In this document: one piece after another, positions 38,401 to 46,500 of the stretch
Numbering within the stretch: position 1 is the stretch's first letter
How the letters are laid out: the number at the start of each line of letters is the position of its first letter
DNA from: Sabellastarte sp. h YS-2021
Taxonomy: Eukaryota; Annelida; Polychaeta; Sabellida; Sabellidae
Length of the DNA: 64,000 bases
Reading direction: 5' to 3'
Assembly (NCBI GenBank): GCA_964017235.1
Contig: OZ024927.1
Location: 54,627,293 to 54,691,292 of the forward strand
Program-made: the position numbers and the translations under genes
The notes under the pieces: model-generated
Seen by the model: only the letters and a program-made list of their open reading frames with translations
What the model was told of the DNA's origin: nothing
Databases searched by the model: none

Positions 38401-41400
38401 ACGAGGACCAGCAAAATCACAAGCCTATCCCACCAGAGGCCTACAGCCCAGCCAGGCTGTATCCAAGGGAATGTTTTAAAGCAAAGGTCAAATATTAGGC
38501 CCCAAGGTCATATCAATAACAGGGAGCCCCAAGATACTAATGAGATGAAGCGACAAAGGACAAACTGTGTCCAATGAAAGGGGAAGTAAATGGTTTGGCA
38601 AGCAATGAGAAATATAACAATGTATCTATAAATATATATGTACATACGTACCCAACCCCCCCATAAGAGAAGCGTACCATAGAATATATAATAGAATGAC
38701 ATGTAAATGTAACAAAATAATGGTACATACTGATCAGAGGAGAACAAAAGTCCCCATTTTAATAACTGAACTGTATGATATAGTTATAATGCGAAACAAG
38801 TTAACGGTTACGTGAAGGACTGTAAGAAGTAATTAGAATGTAAATTATGTAAGTTAAACTGATTAACAAGATTCGGTAATACAACAGTGACATAAGGCAC
38901 AAATTCATGAGAAATAGTAACACCAGTTATGAAACTACAAAATTGAAATAAAGATGTAGCCATAAGTAGTACTGATTAAATGAACAATTAATCATCTTAA
39001 CCATAAATTACAGTTATGATAGTTTAACAACCAGTCCCGAAAGTTCATCAACATCCAAGTGGTAGTTGAAATGTCCATGTAGAAGATCCAGAAGCAAAGG
39101 CACTCGAAGGATCCATGTGGAAGATCCAGATGCAAGGCATCACACAAGTGAAAACTATGAAGCACCTGATGCGAGGTCGGGTGAAAATTCATAACAATGT
39201 AATCACTTCCTGTTGATGTCCATGAAGTAGCAATAAGATCCTGAGATTAAGGAGGGACTCAAGAAATTAAACATCCACCAGTTCCAGTCAGGGGGTCCCA
39301 GAAGGTATAACTATTAATAAATTTTACATAGGTATTGTGTCCACGGTCAACCCGGAATAAGAAGCAGCAGCAGCAGGTGGTAGACATACTGCTGGGGCAG
39401 GTCATCCACAACAGTTGACTGTGGCAGTATAAGAGGCAGGTTCTAACCAGGTAGACAAATCCCAGACATAGAAGATGGAGTTATGGTGTAGCAGTTAAGC
39501 GAAACAGGTGAACCATCCAGCATCACAACAGTAAGAACACCTTGAAGTTAACATGGAGGTAAACCATGATGTAATGTGAACAGGTAGTAGGAACATGCAA
39601 AGTTCGATAGTGGCCCAACCCCAACTATCAGCCCCCAGTAGAGCAGGGCAAAGGCATCCACGCGGTCGATAGTGGCTCAAGCCCAACTATCAGCCCCCAG
39701 TAGAGCGGGGCAACAATAGCTGCAACTGGAAGTAGCAGTGCAGGTACTGGGTTCAAACAACAGCTTCCTCAGTGAAGAATGCACATCATGAGTGTAGCTC
39801 CTCAAAGTCAGGTACGGACAGCACCAGTCCTCCACCACCAAGCAGCTCTGAAACCAAACACACTAAAACGAGTAGGACATTGATAACAGAGTAACACCCC
39901 TAAGGCAGGGGGGGGGGAGGGGGGGAAAAATATTTTCTTTTCAGAGGTCTGTTCTGTTGCATGTTCAATGACAAAATGGCAGAGGTGATTCACTGGGGGA
40001 AAGGACAGGACCCTGCAACCAATGAAATTAAAGGTCAACAACTATGTCACCTACAAAAAGTTAAAAGATCTGAAGTACATGTGATTTAAGGTGGGAGGCA
40101 GGAATGAGAGTCTGCACACGCACATGTGCAACCACACAGTTGAAAACTTTGATGGTGAGAAATTGTTTAGAAACCTGCAGAAATCATTTGACTGCGTCAG
40201 TAAAGATATTTTTTTCTGAAATTCCTCTTCATTAAAAATATTTAAGCTTTATTAATTATACTGATTTGTAAGCCTTTGGCTGAGTGTTAGAAAGTGTAAT
40301 GCAGCTGTGCTTGTATTATCTCATTAAATAACACAGCATCATTAAAACAGAAAAGTAAGGGACCCTTTTTTACAGAAACTGGATGTTTTAATTGTAATGC
40401 TGTTGAAGTATAATCTGGTTCATGTTAATGTTGAACAATGGGGGATTAGTCTCTTTATTTATGTATAATTATGAGAAATTCTTCAGTTATATTTGACTAA
40501 GTGTGATTAAGACACATCAAATATAATTGCATGCTCTAATCAATCATTTTTAACCTATATTCTTTAAATGCTTGTTATATCAAAATTATTAGAATTGCAA
40601 TTAAATTAAATGCATAGCCTTTGCAGATGGTGATCCTAACTTTTGTGATCTTTTTAGAATATTTGGCTTTCAATACATATTGCTGTTTGATTACTATCAG
40701 TGCTAATAATCCTTCTACTTAGATACTGAACTCTGACGAACTGTATATACTGGTTTCCTCTGCCCTTCCAACTAACAGTCGTGATATGACTGGTACAGTG
40801 TTGAAAGCGACGTAAAACCCTAAATAAATAAATAGATACTGAACTATTTTGTAACTTTTGTGATCTTTGGTAAACAATCAACTTTAATTTATTAATATTT
40901 GTCTAAAATTATGAAATAAATTAAGGAATGATATTGTTGTGCTTGTATATATACACAGACATCTAATATATATGTTCATTTAGAATCTAGGGGCCGATTT
41001 GACCAGGTTAATATTTCCAGGGGGCGATTTGACCAGGGTATTATTTCTAAGGGGCCGATTTGACTAGGATATTTGTTTCTGGGAGCTGATTTGATGGGAA
41101 CTGGACAATTCGGCCCTTTGCCAAATCGGCCCTCGGCAAATCGGCCCCATAAAAACTCGGCCCTGGGCAAGTCGGCCCTAGGTTAAAAAAAATAAAATGT
41201 AATTCAATAAGAGTACTTTTATAGCACTTAATCTCCATCATATGACAGACTCTAAGACTGACAGATATTTAGTATGCAAAGTACGTCAGGTGATCATGTA
41301 TTAGGTTATTTATACAAGTAATGACAGATAATTCTTTGTGATAATGTTATATTTGTTTCATAAGGGTGGCAACTTCTGAATGGATATTTACAAAGTCTAA

Positions 41401-42136
41401 CTAACATATATCAAAGTTAGTTTTATGTGGCATCAAGCTCTTTTAACTTCTGTCCTTTAGACATTTGTTTATGTTAGAATAATTATAAGTGCAATTAGAT
41501 AATCACATCAAGGGTGAAAACTGGGTGAATGATATTTAGCTAAAGTGCAATTCACATATATCAAAGATTTCTGGATGCTGTAATCAATATCCTTTATCCC
41601 CTGCCCTTTACTCTCTTATTTGTGTTAGTTTTATTGAAAATGCAATTGACATGACAGAGATTAAATGCTATAAGATTTTTTATTAAATCACATTTCTTAG
41701 ATTGTGTATTTTGTAATTTGTTTAACATATTCTGGTTGAGAGTATAGTAATTTCCAGGGGGCCGATTTGACCAAGGTATCTTTTCCTGGGGGCCGATTTG
41801 ACTAGGGTATTTTATTTTGGGGGCCGATTTGATGGGGGCCGATTTGGCAAAGGGCCGATTTGTCTATGATTCGATTTGATGGGGGCCGATTTGGTAAAGT
41901 GCCGCATTGTCTATGATTCCTTCTACTTATGTTATCTAAAAGGAAAATACATAAGATTAAAGTAAACACCAATCTTAATTCAATCATAAGCTGTATTTGC
42001 TATTAAAGAGAGCCATACCTGAAAATACAATTTGCTATATTCATATTGTACTATACTTGTTTTCTATTTTGTTTCTTAAATTCAGGAGTTAACATGCAAG
42101 GATGTGACTGCAAAACTGAAACTTATTCGTGTTTAG
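14370..42136 (+). CDS. Intracellular lipid-binding protein (FABP family), four exons
   Basis: Spliced coding parts: 14370-14439, 25824-26008, 37558-37686 and 42086-42136, totalling 435 nt and 144 residues. Family role: a cytosolic 10-stranded beta-barrel that carries fatty acids, retinoids or similar ligands. Exon 1 gives the signature MDKFAGKWEVVSTDKCDDFF. Exon 2 carries the portal helix and strands B-E (YDEEFVKQ, ISEYRVSGNKITELIYM). Exon 3 gives MTVSLGGDKGDKLITDQYF and exon 4 ELTCKDVTAKLKLIRV. All introns have GT-AG ends, and the phases (1, 0, 0) are exactly the conserved family pattern. The usual Arg-x-Tyr carboxylate clamp near the C-terminus is absent and the upstream Arg is Gln, so the ligand may not be a simple fatty acid. 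Family and exon structure are secure; ligand and orthology are not. Confidence 0.9.
14827..16167. mobile_element. Foldback-type element, copy 2 (in intron 1)
   Basis: Same family as 2807-5051 but 1341 bp long. The ends are ACGGAGCCCAGGAAGGGAC and its inverse. The left array is short (14876-15003, about six units). The right side has the AAGTGGTGGGAA block (15854-15935), then the inverted TATCTTGTGGGAA block to 16123. The core (about 15005-15850) is collinear with the copy 1 core at roughly 85-90% by eye. Flanks AGCAACTT (14819-14826) and AGAAACTT (16168-16175) form an 8-bp target duplication with one mismatch. Confidence 0.85.
16176..17700. other. intron 1, AT-rich, nothing recognised
   Basis: 16680-16760 repeats AAACGTTTATA words in both orientations, and 17245-17310 has TTCGCGAATT/TTTTCGCGG words reminiscent of a small MITE also seen near 25500-25600. 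No gene. Confidence 0.35.
17714..17951 (+). mobile_element. tRNA-derived SINE, family 1, full length
   Basis: 238 bp. A pol III box A (TGGCAGAGTGGTAACACTC) is followed 35-40 bp later by box B (GGGTTCGATCCCC), a unique body (TGGTTTCCTCTGGCCTTCC; CGACGTAAAACCCC) and an AAATAAAATAAA tail. Perfect 13-bp target duplication TACAGCAGTAATA at 17701-17713 and 17952-17964, so the insertion is recent. Copied by LINE machinery, probably one of the LINE families in this window. Confidence 0.9.
18056..19598. mobile_element. Putative terminal-inverted-repeat element with minisatellite
   Basis: Left end CCAGCAGGCACA and right end, on the other strand, CCAAGCAGGCACA form a 12-bp inverted repeat with a 1-bp gap. 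The left part holds a minisatellite (18070-18300), and degenerate GGTTGAA words recur inverted near the right end (19260-19500). No target duplication or transposase was found, so the call is tentative. Confidence 0.45.
18072..18300. repeat. minisatellite, unit about 24 bp
   Basis: Repeated GTTGAATTCAATTGGTGAAA-type units with a higher-order variant containing GTGTAGATGTTGCAAAC twice. Confidence 0.85.
19611..25125 (+). mobile_element. DIRS-type retroelement fossil A (in intron 1)
   Basis: About 5.5 kb with long inverted terminal repeats (left about 19611-19870, right about 24945-25125; shared words TTACTCCGGTTGGAAGC and CTATCTGAATTTCATG). Parts in + order: Gag-like region about 20.0-22.25 kb, RT about 22.75-23.2 kb (ITDAYLHVPIN, FLVPKPSNCWRP), RNase H about 23.35-23.6 kb, tyrosine recombinase about 23.65-24.34 kb (VKAHDVRAFAASKSFYEG). 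Inverted termini plus a tyrosine recombinase place it in DIRS rather than an LTR family. It is broken, with roughly ten or more breaks. Moderately old. Confidence 0.87.
22330..22500 (+). repeat. about 45-bp imperfect tandem repeat inside DIRS fossil A
   Basis: Four diverged units, each ending in a TGTGTACAGTC word, between the Gag-like and RT regions. Confidence 0.7.
25126..25823. other. end of intron 1, nothing recognised
   Basis: AT-rich. 25510-25600 may be a small MITE fragment (TTTTCGCGATTG ... GCGAAAATAACC). Confidence 0.3.
25824..26008 (+). CDS. Lipid-binding protein exon 2
   Basis: Acceptor TTCTTTCAG, 185 nt, donor AAA|GTAATA (phase 0). It is about four codons longer than the 173-nt vertebrate exon 2. 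The extra residues fall in the loop ELNKEQESTDGG before the exon end. Confidence 0.9.
26221..26365. repeat. direct repeat, left copy (intron 2)
   Basis: About 109 bp starting TCTAATTGTAATAAGATA and ending ATATGTCAATA, plus a further AGTTGTATAT match after a short gap. It matches 37355-37483 in the same orientation at about 89% by eye. Confidence 0.8.
26590..33285 (+). mobile_element. DIRS-type retroelement fossil B (in intron 2)
   Basis: About 6.7 kb. Inverted terminal repeats of about 170-200 bp: left near 26590-26770, right near 33104-33285, sharing CAGAGTGAATTAGGTCACC and TTAATGTTAAATTCTATG. Just inside the right repeat, 32893-33015 combines copies of both outer ends (GTGTTTTCATAT, ATTACATTTTTATGAA, CATATGAAAACA), like the internal complementary region of DIRS1. 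Between them is very diverged RNase H/RT-like sequence (about 31.0-31.6 kb, e.g. DAFGVSLVQSPCLLLPSF) and recombinase-like sequence near 32.3-32.5 kb. Heavily broken, with many breaks; the oldest of the three DIRS copies. Confidence 0.72.
29955..30098 (+). mobile_element. tRNA-derived SINE, family 2, inside DIRS fossil B
   Basis: Box A-like CAGTGGCCTAGTGGTTAGC, box B GGGTTCGAGTCCC, then body CTGTCCCAATATGACCCTGG and GTAAAACCCCAACTTT. Perfect 13-bp target duplication TTAATCTTTAACA at 29942-29954 and 30099-30111. It inserted after DIRS fossil B. Confidence 0.88.
33775..37350 (+). pseudogene. L1/Tx1-like LINE ORF2 relic (in intron 2)
   Basis: Collapsed frames follow L1-type ORF2 order. Endonuclease: LNVRVAKHFCWLKSKANTII with IECHS near 33.8 kb and an AGDFNTDLD-like block near 34.18 kb. 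RT: WRPLSILNTDYKILTK near 35.34 kb, a DFEKGFNSINW block near 35.55 kb and RQGCPIGALLFL near 35.73 kb. The C-terminal part continues to 37.3 kb with a Cys/His block (CGICQGVYSLEHYFYYC) near 36.87 kb. There are numerous frameshifts and stops. The 3' end (GAAATAAACGTATGAAATAC) abuts the right copy of the direct repeat at 37355. Same clade as the minus-strand copy at 58064-60468. Confidence 0.8.
37355..37483. repeat. direct repeat, right copy (intron 2)
   Basis: Counterpart of 26221-26365. Begins 5 bp after the 3' end of the L1-like relic. Confidence 0.8.
37558..37686 (+). CDS. Lipid-binding protein exon 3
   Basis: Acceptor TTGCCTAG, 43 codons, donor TCG|GTGAGT. It is longer than the usual 34 codons. 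The Arg expected before the EL/EI step (LVRE in vertebrates) is Gln here (YVQE). Confidence 0.9.
37712..37800. repeat. (GATT)n microsatellite
   Basis: Interrupted GATT tetranucleotide run at the start of intron 3. Confidence 0.92.
39607..39709. repeat. two-copy tandem block, period about 61 bp
   Basis: Two near-identical stretches with GATAGTGG, AACTATCAGCCCCCAGTAG and AGAGCnGGGC. Confidence 0.85.
40733..40832 (+). mobile_element. tRNA-derived SINE, family 1, 5'-truncated
   Basis: Matches the last 100 bp of the SINE at 17714 (TGGTTTCCTCTGCCCTTCC, TGTTGAAAGCGACGTAAAAC). Perfect 13-bp target duplication TAGATACTGAACT at 40720-40732 and 40833-40845. Box A and box B were lost on insertion. Confidence 0.87.
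40986..41182. repeat. 197-bp palindromic GGCCGATTTG cluster
   Basis: The left half carries GGGGCCGATTTGACCAGG-type units. The right half carries the inverse (CAAATCGGCCCTCGG). The outer ends CTAGGGGCCGATTTG and CAAGTCGGCCCTAG are inverted. A miniature of the 4-kb element around it. Confidence 0.75.
42086..42136 (+). CDS. Lipid-binding protein exon 4 and stop
   Basis: Acceptor AAATTCAG, then 16 codons and TAG. The Asp-Val of the family block DVxCTRxY is kept (KDVTAKLKLIRV), but Arg and Tyr of the clamp are replaced. Confidence 0.88.
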   Translation, partial: ELTCKDVTAKLKLIRV

Positions 42137-42213
42137 AAGAGTACTCTATTTACTATCACCTGCAAGTGCCATGACTATTATGTCTTTAATATTAAACAAT
42201 AGTTCCTCTTGAC

Positions 42214-42219
42214 AATAAA
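42214..42219 (+). promoter_or_regulatory. polyadenylation signal AATAAA
   Basis: A canonical hexamer 78 bp after the stop codon, followed within 30 bp by a T/G-containing stretch (CTCTGTGACCTG). It gives a short 3' UTR. Confidence 0.75.
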
Positions 42220-43597
42220 CACCTTTGCACTCTCTGTGACCTGTTCTTTGTACCATTTTTGTAATTTTAATCTCAAAATATAGTTCCTGTAAACTGTTTT
42301 TATCTACATAATACACAATATAGATTGGGTAACTGGGTATGTAGAATTAATTTATCAACAATATTCAAGTTTTGTAGAGATCTACCATTAAAAACAATTC
42401 GATTTATTTTCAGTACATTTACACTCTCTTTACATTGTGTCCTTACTGTTTCATTTTAATAAGATATCTATGTACTGAATTGACTTTGTAGATGTTTCCA
42501 GATATCTATGAATTTTCCACATGTATAGTTGTAAATCCATCTATGACTGCAGGCCAGCCACTTTGTTTAGATTTACTCAAAGGAAATCGAAACTACAGAT
42601 ATAACATACAGCCTCTACACACTACAATCCAAGTTGACAAAGAAGCAGATTGAAGGATTCGTCTCATTCTGGGTTGAGCATCCACTCTACAGAATTTAAT
42701 CTAGATTGAAAAATTTTGAAGGACTGAGTTCAGTAAAATCTCTTTAAATAGGCAGCTTAAATAAAACAACAGATAGATTACAATCTTGTCAGAAAGTTCT
42801 GCTTATTAAAAATCTTGTTACATTCACAAATCTTTATATATGTTACAGTGAATATGTATAATCAGGGAATATGCGTATTCACTGAAAATTTAGGGAATAT
42901 GTGTATTTCTAAAATTTTCAGGAAATACACGTATTCTCTGGTTTTGTCAAGCAGTTGCTTCACATTTTCACTAAACTAAAATCAGTGAATATGTGTAATG
43001 GGTCACCTTTAAATAATTACACTAGAAATAAGCTAGACATTCCACATATAAATTTAACAATTTAATGCCTCACTCCTCATCATACATTACTTTTTTGTAA
43101 GTTTATTACAAAGCAGAGTTATGGGCACTATAAAGTATACTAGAAGGATGAGCTACAATTTCAGAGTATGAAAAAGTTAAGGAGGGAAAAAGTGCATTCT
43201 ACAGTAAAACACAGCAACTTAATAACCAATAGGTGATGTAAATGTATATTGTTTAATAAGTAAAATGTGTCAGTTTCTCATATTTTGGGAGGTAAAAATA
43301 TATATTTAACTTTTAAGTTTGTCTGGTTGTTTACTGTACCTGTGTACTTGACCATTTAAAATGGATGGTTTTTTTTACAAATTAATATAATTTCTACTTA
43401 TTCATGATTCACCAATATTTTTGACAGAAGACATTTTAGTTGCAAACTGAATGGCTTCCTTTATAATAGCTTAATAATAGCTAAGGAAATACTAGTATTT
43501 CTATAATCTTAATAACCTGTCTTGATCACTGATGCATGGGTTGCTTGAAAGGATTAAAGATCAAAGAGTTAAATAAAGACAACTCACGAGACTGGGA
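42220..43597. other. downstream of the lipid-binding protein gene, no gene
   Basis: AT-rich. 42850-42990 contains repeated GGGAATATGCGTATTC-type words in both orientations, like a cluster at 57605-57665. Otherwise nothing is recognised. Confidence 0.4.
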
Positions 43598-46500
43598 CAC
43601 CTGTAGCTTACAAAAGCTACATTTAAGTAATCAAAATTTTCTATTTTATTACACTACAATAGCTTACCATGTGGAACTGAATGCTGAATCCAACCGCTTG
43701 GTGGAGGGATTACAGCTGAGACTGGAAGAGATGTCAATTTTTCTTGGATTTTGAAGTAATAGATTACAATGAATGTTAGAAAATACCAATCTGAGTCCCA
43801 TTTAAAGTGCCCCAACCCTGAAGACCGGGCCTGTAAAGAGCCAAAAACCTGAACTGAAAGACTAACAGTCCTAAAAATTGTCTGGATGTTTTGATTGTAG
43901 GAGAGAAGTATAGCCTATGCTCACTTATAAAGAGTAAGACCCCTAGGGCCAAGCCAAGATGGAAAACAAGCCCTAGGCTTGGAATTCTCATAATTTTTGC
44001 CACCTTAAAATGAGATTAATGACAACCTTAATAAGTCCTTAATACATAATACAATATATGCTGAAAATAAAAAGACGTTACCCAAACATCCTGATAAGGT
44101 AAACCTATACCTAGATGCTGGGATTTAGACTCCTAAAGACTTGGTTGTAGCGGATGTGCAACCCTTCTTTTCTCTCCGAGGATAACTGGTCTGAGAGGAA
44201 GGGTCTAGGACTTGTTGTGCCGCCACTACTGGACCCAGATACATATTGTTTTCATTGTCTGACCAAGTAAGGTCTTTTAGATAAAAATTAGTAAATGTGT
44301 TGTGACCTTCCAGTGACGGGCTTGCATGATTTGGTCCAATGATACCCCACCATAAAAGGCCTTAGAGATTGCAAAGGCCCTAATGTCATGCGTTTTAACT
44401 TGGACCAATTCCAAGGCTGGTCGGTATGCTTGTTTATAACAAAGTAGAATGGTTTGTTTTAACCAAAAAGAGAGTGTAGTAGGTCTGATGTCTGAGGTGT
44501 GTCCCTTCTTGAAGGAAATGAAAAATAGGGATCGAGACCCTGTCAGGTCTTTGGATCGATCCAAATAATACCCCAGGGCCCGCACTGGACATAAGGTCCT
44601 GTCTTCTTTGAATTGTCTATCTACAATGGTAGTCAAAGCAGGAATAGTAGTCCACTCCTAGAAACCAGGCATGGAGGTTGAGATGTTGTGGATTGCGGTG
44701 AAATACACAGTTGTGGGACTGTTTGAGAGGAGTTTTGGACACTGGGAGTTGAGGACTGCACTAGGTTCCAAAACCATGGAATCCCTGGCCAGCCTGGGGC
44801 TATTACAATGATCAAGCAATTGCATTGCCTGATTTTTTGGATCACCCTGTGAAGGAGAGCTGTGGGAAGGTAAGCATAAACAGTGAGACCCGTCCAGTTT
44901 ATGCTTAGAGCATCTCTATCTCAAGCATTTGGGTCTGGGACTGGAGACATGTAAGGTAGATGTTTGTGGTTTAGACAAGTGGAAAATAGATCTACATGAA
45001 GGGTGAACCACTTCTGACAGATCTGTTGAACACCTGTAGATGCAGTAACGATTCTGTTGATTGGACTTGGTTTGACCTGGACAGAAGGTCGGCCATCACA
45101 TTCAGACACGCTGGAATGTGTCTGGCTTTTAAGGTTATCTGGTAATGATGGCACCAGGTCATGATCTTCCACTGGAGTGTGCACATCTCTGCTGAGTGAG
45201 TTCCTCCTTGTTTGTTTATGTAGGCTACCACTGTTGAGTTGTCCATTGTAACCAACACAGTTTGGTTTTGACACTGGTCCTTGAAAATTTAAAGAGTCAG
45301 GGAAACTGCCTTCAGGTCTAGAAAATTTATGTGTAGCTGTTTTCCTTGTCTGACCACAGACCTTTTGTAGAGGTTTGCTCTAAGTGAGCGTCACAGCCTT
45401 CGTTTGAGGCGTCTGTAAAGAGTTGGATACTGTGGTCTTTGGGATGAAGCTCTGCACCTTTCATCATGTTTGTGGGATTCTGCCACCACTCTTGGTGTCC
45501 AGCAACTGAGGATATCTCCAGTGCACCTTGAGGTGAAACTGAGAGGGCCTCATTTGAAGGCGTCTGTCCAGGACCATTTTGTCCATCGAGGCAAGCAACC
45601 CAATTAGCGACATCAAACATCTTGCAGTCAAAACATGTTTTCACTTGAGACGTAGGAACAAATCCTGAAGTTTGAGCCATCTCTCCTGAGTGGGTATTAC
45701 AAGGGCTGAATCTAGATGGTATCTGTAGCCCACAAACGAAAACACCTCAGTTGGCTTTAGTTCGGATTTCTCCTGATTTATTATCCACCCCAATTACTGG
45801 GTTAGGTTTACCATGGCCTTTGTGTTTGCTTGGACTTCTTCCTGAGACTGGGACCAGATCAGCCAGTCGTCCAGATATTGGTGAAGTCTGAGTCCCCTCG
45901 AGAGGACCATTAGCTTCACTTCCTTTACAACCATTGTAAAGACCTGAGGAGCTGTGGCCAGGCCAAAAGGCAGAGAGGTGAACTGGAACACCTGTGACCT
46001 GTGGCAAAACCTTAGGTATTTCCTTGAGTTTGGGTGGATGGGGATGTGAAGGTAAGCATCCGTTAGATCTATAGACAATACCCATTCCCCTGGAATCAGG
46101 GAGGTCCTGATAGACTCTGGAGATTCCATATTGAACTTTTCTACAAGTAGAAAAGTGTTGAGCCTGCTAAAGTCTCTTACTGGCCTCCACCTTTGGTGAG
46201 GCTTGGGGACTAGGAACAGGCAACTGTAAAACCCAAGAGATTTTACATTTTCCACCCTTTCTATTGCATTCTTTAACAGGAGAGACTGGATACATGTGGC
46301 CAGAGCTTGGTCTTTTTGTAGGGCCTTGTATCCTGACTAAATCATAGGAAATCTGGTAAAATTTGGTTTGAAATGAATGACAGAACGTAGCCATTGGTGA
46401 TAATTTTCAACTTCTTCTGACTTCTTCTGGTTGACTGATGGAGGCTATTTAGGAGTCATTGGGGGAGGGGTTTCCACGCCCTCGTCCCATAGAGTGGGGT

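Larger units (their letters stand above)
37968..41919. mobile_element. 4-kb foldback-like element built on GGCCGATTTG (in intron 3)
   Basis: The left arm (37968-38095) and right arm (41748-41919) are inverted relative to each other and built from CAAATCGGCCC / GGGGCCGATTTG words. The outermost 37 bp align without gaps at 22 of 37 positions, strongest in CCAAAnnGGCCC. Flanks carry the identical 8-bp CTTCTACT (37960-37967 and 41920-41927). The interior (38.1-41.0 kb) has no recognisable protein. It holds a duplicated block (39607-39648 and 39668-39709, CCAACTATCAGCCCCCAGTA), a G-rich run (39908-39925), a SINE piece and a small palindrome of the same word. Confidence 0.65.
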
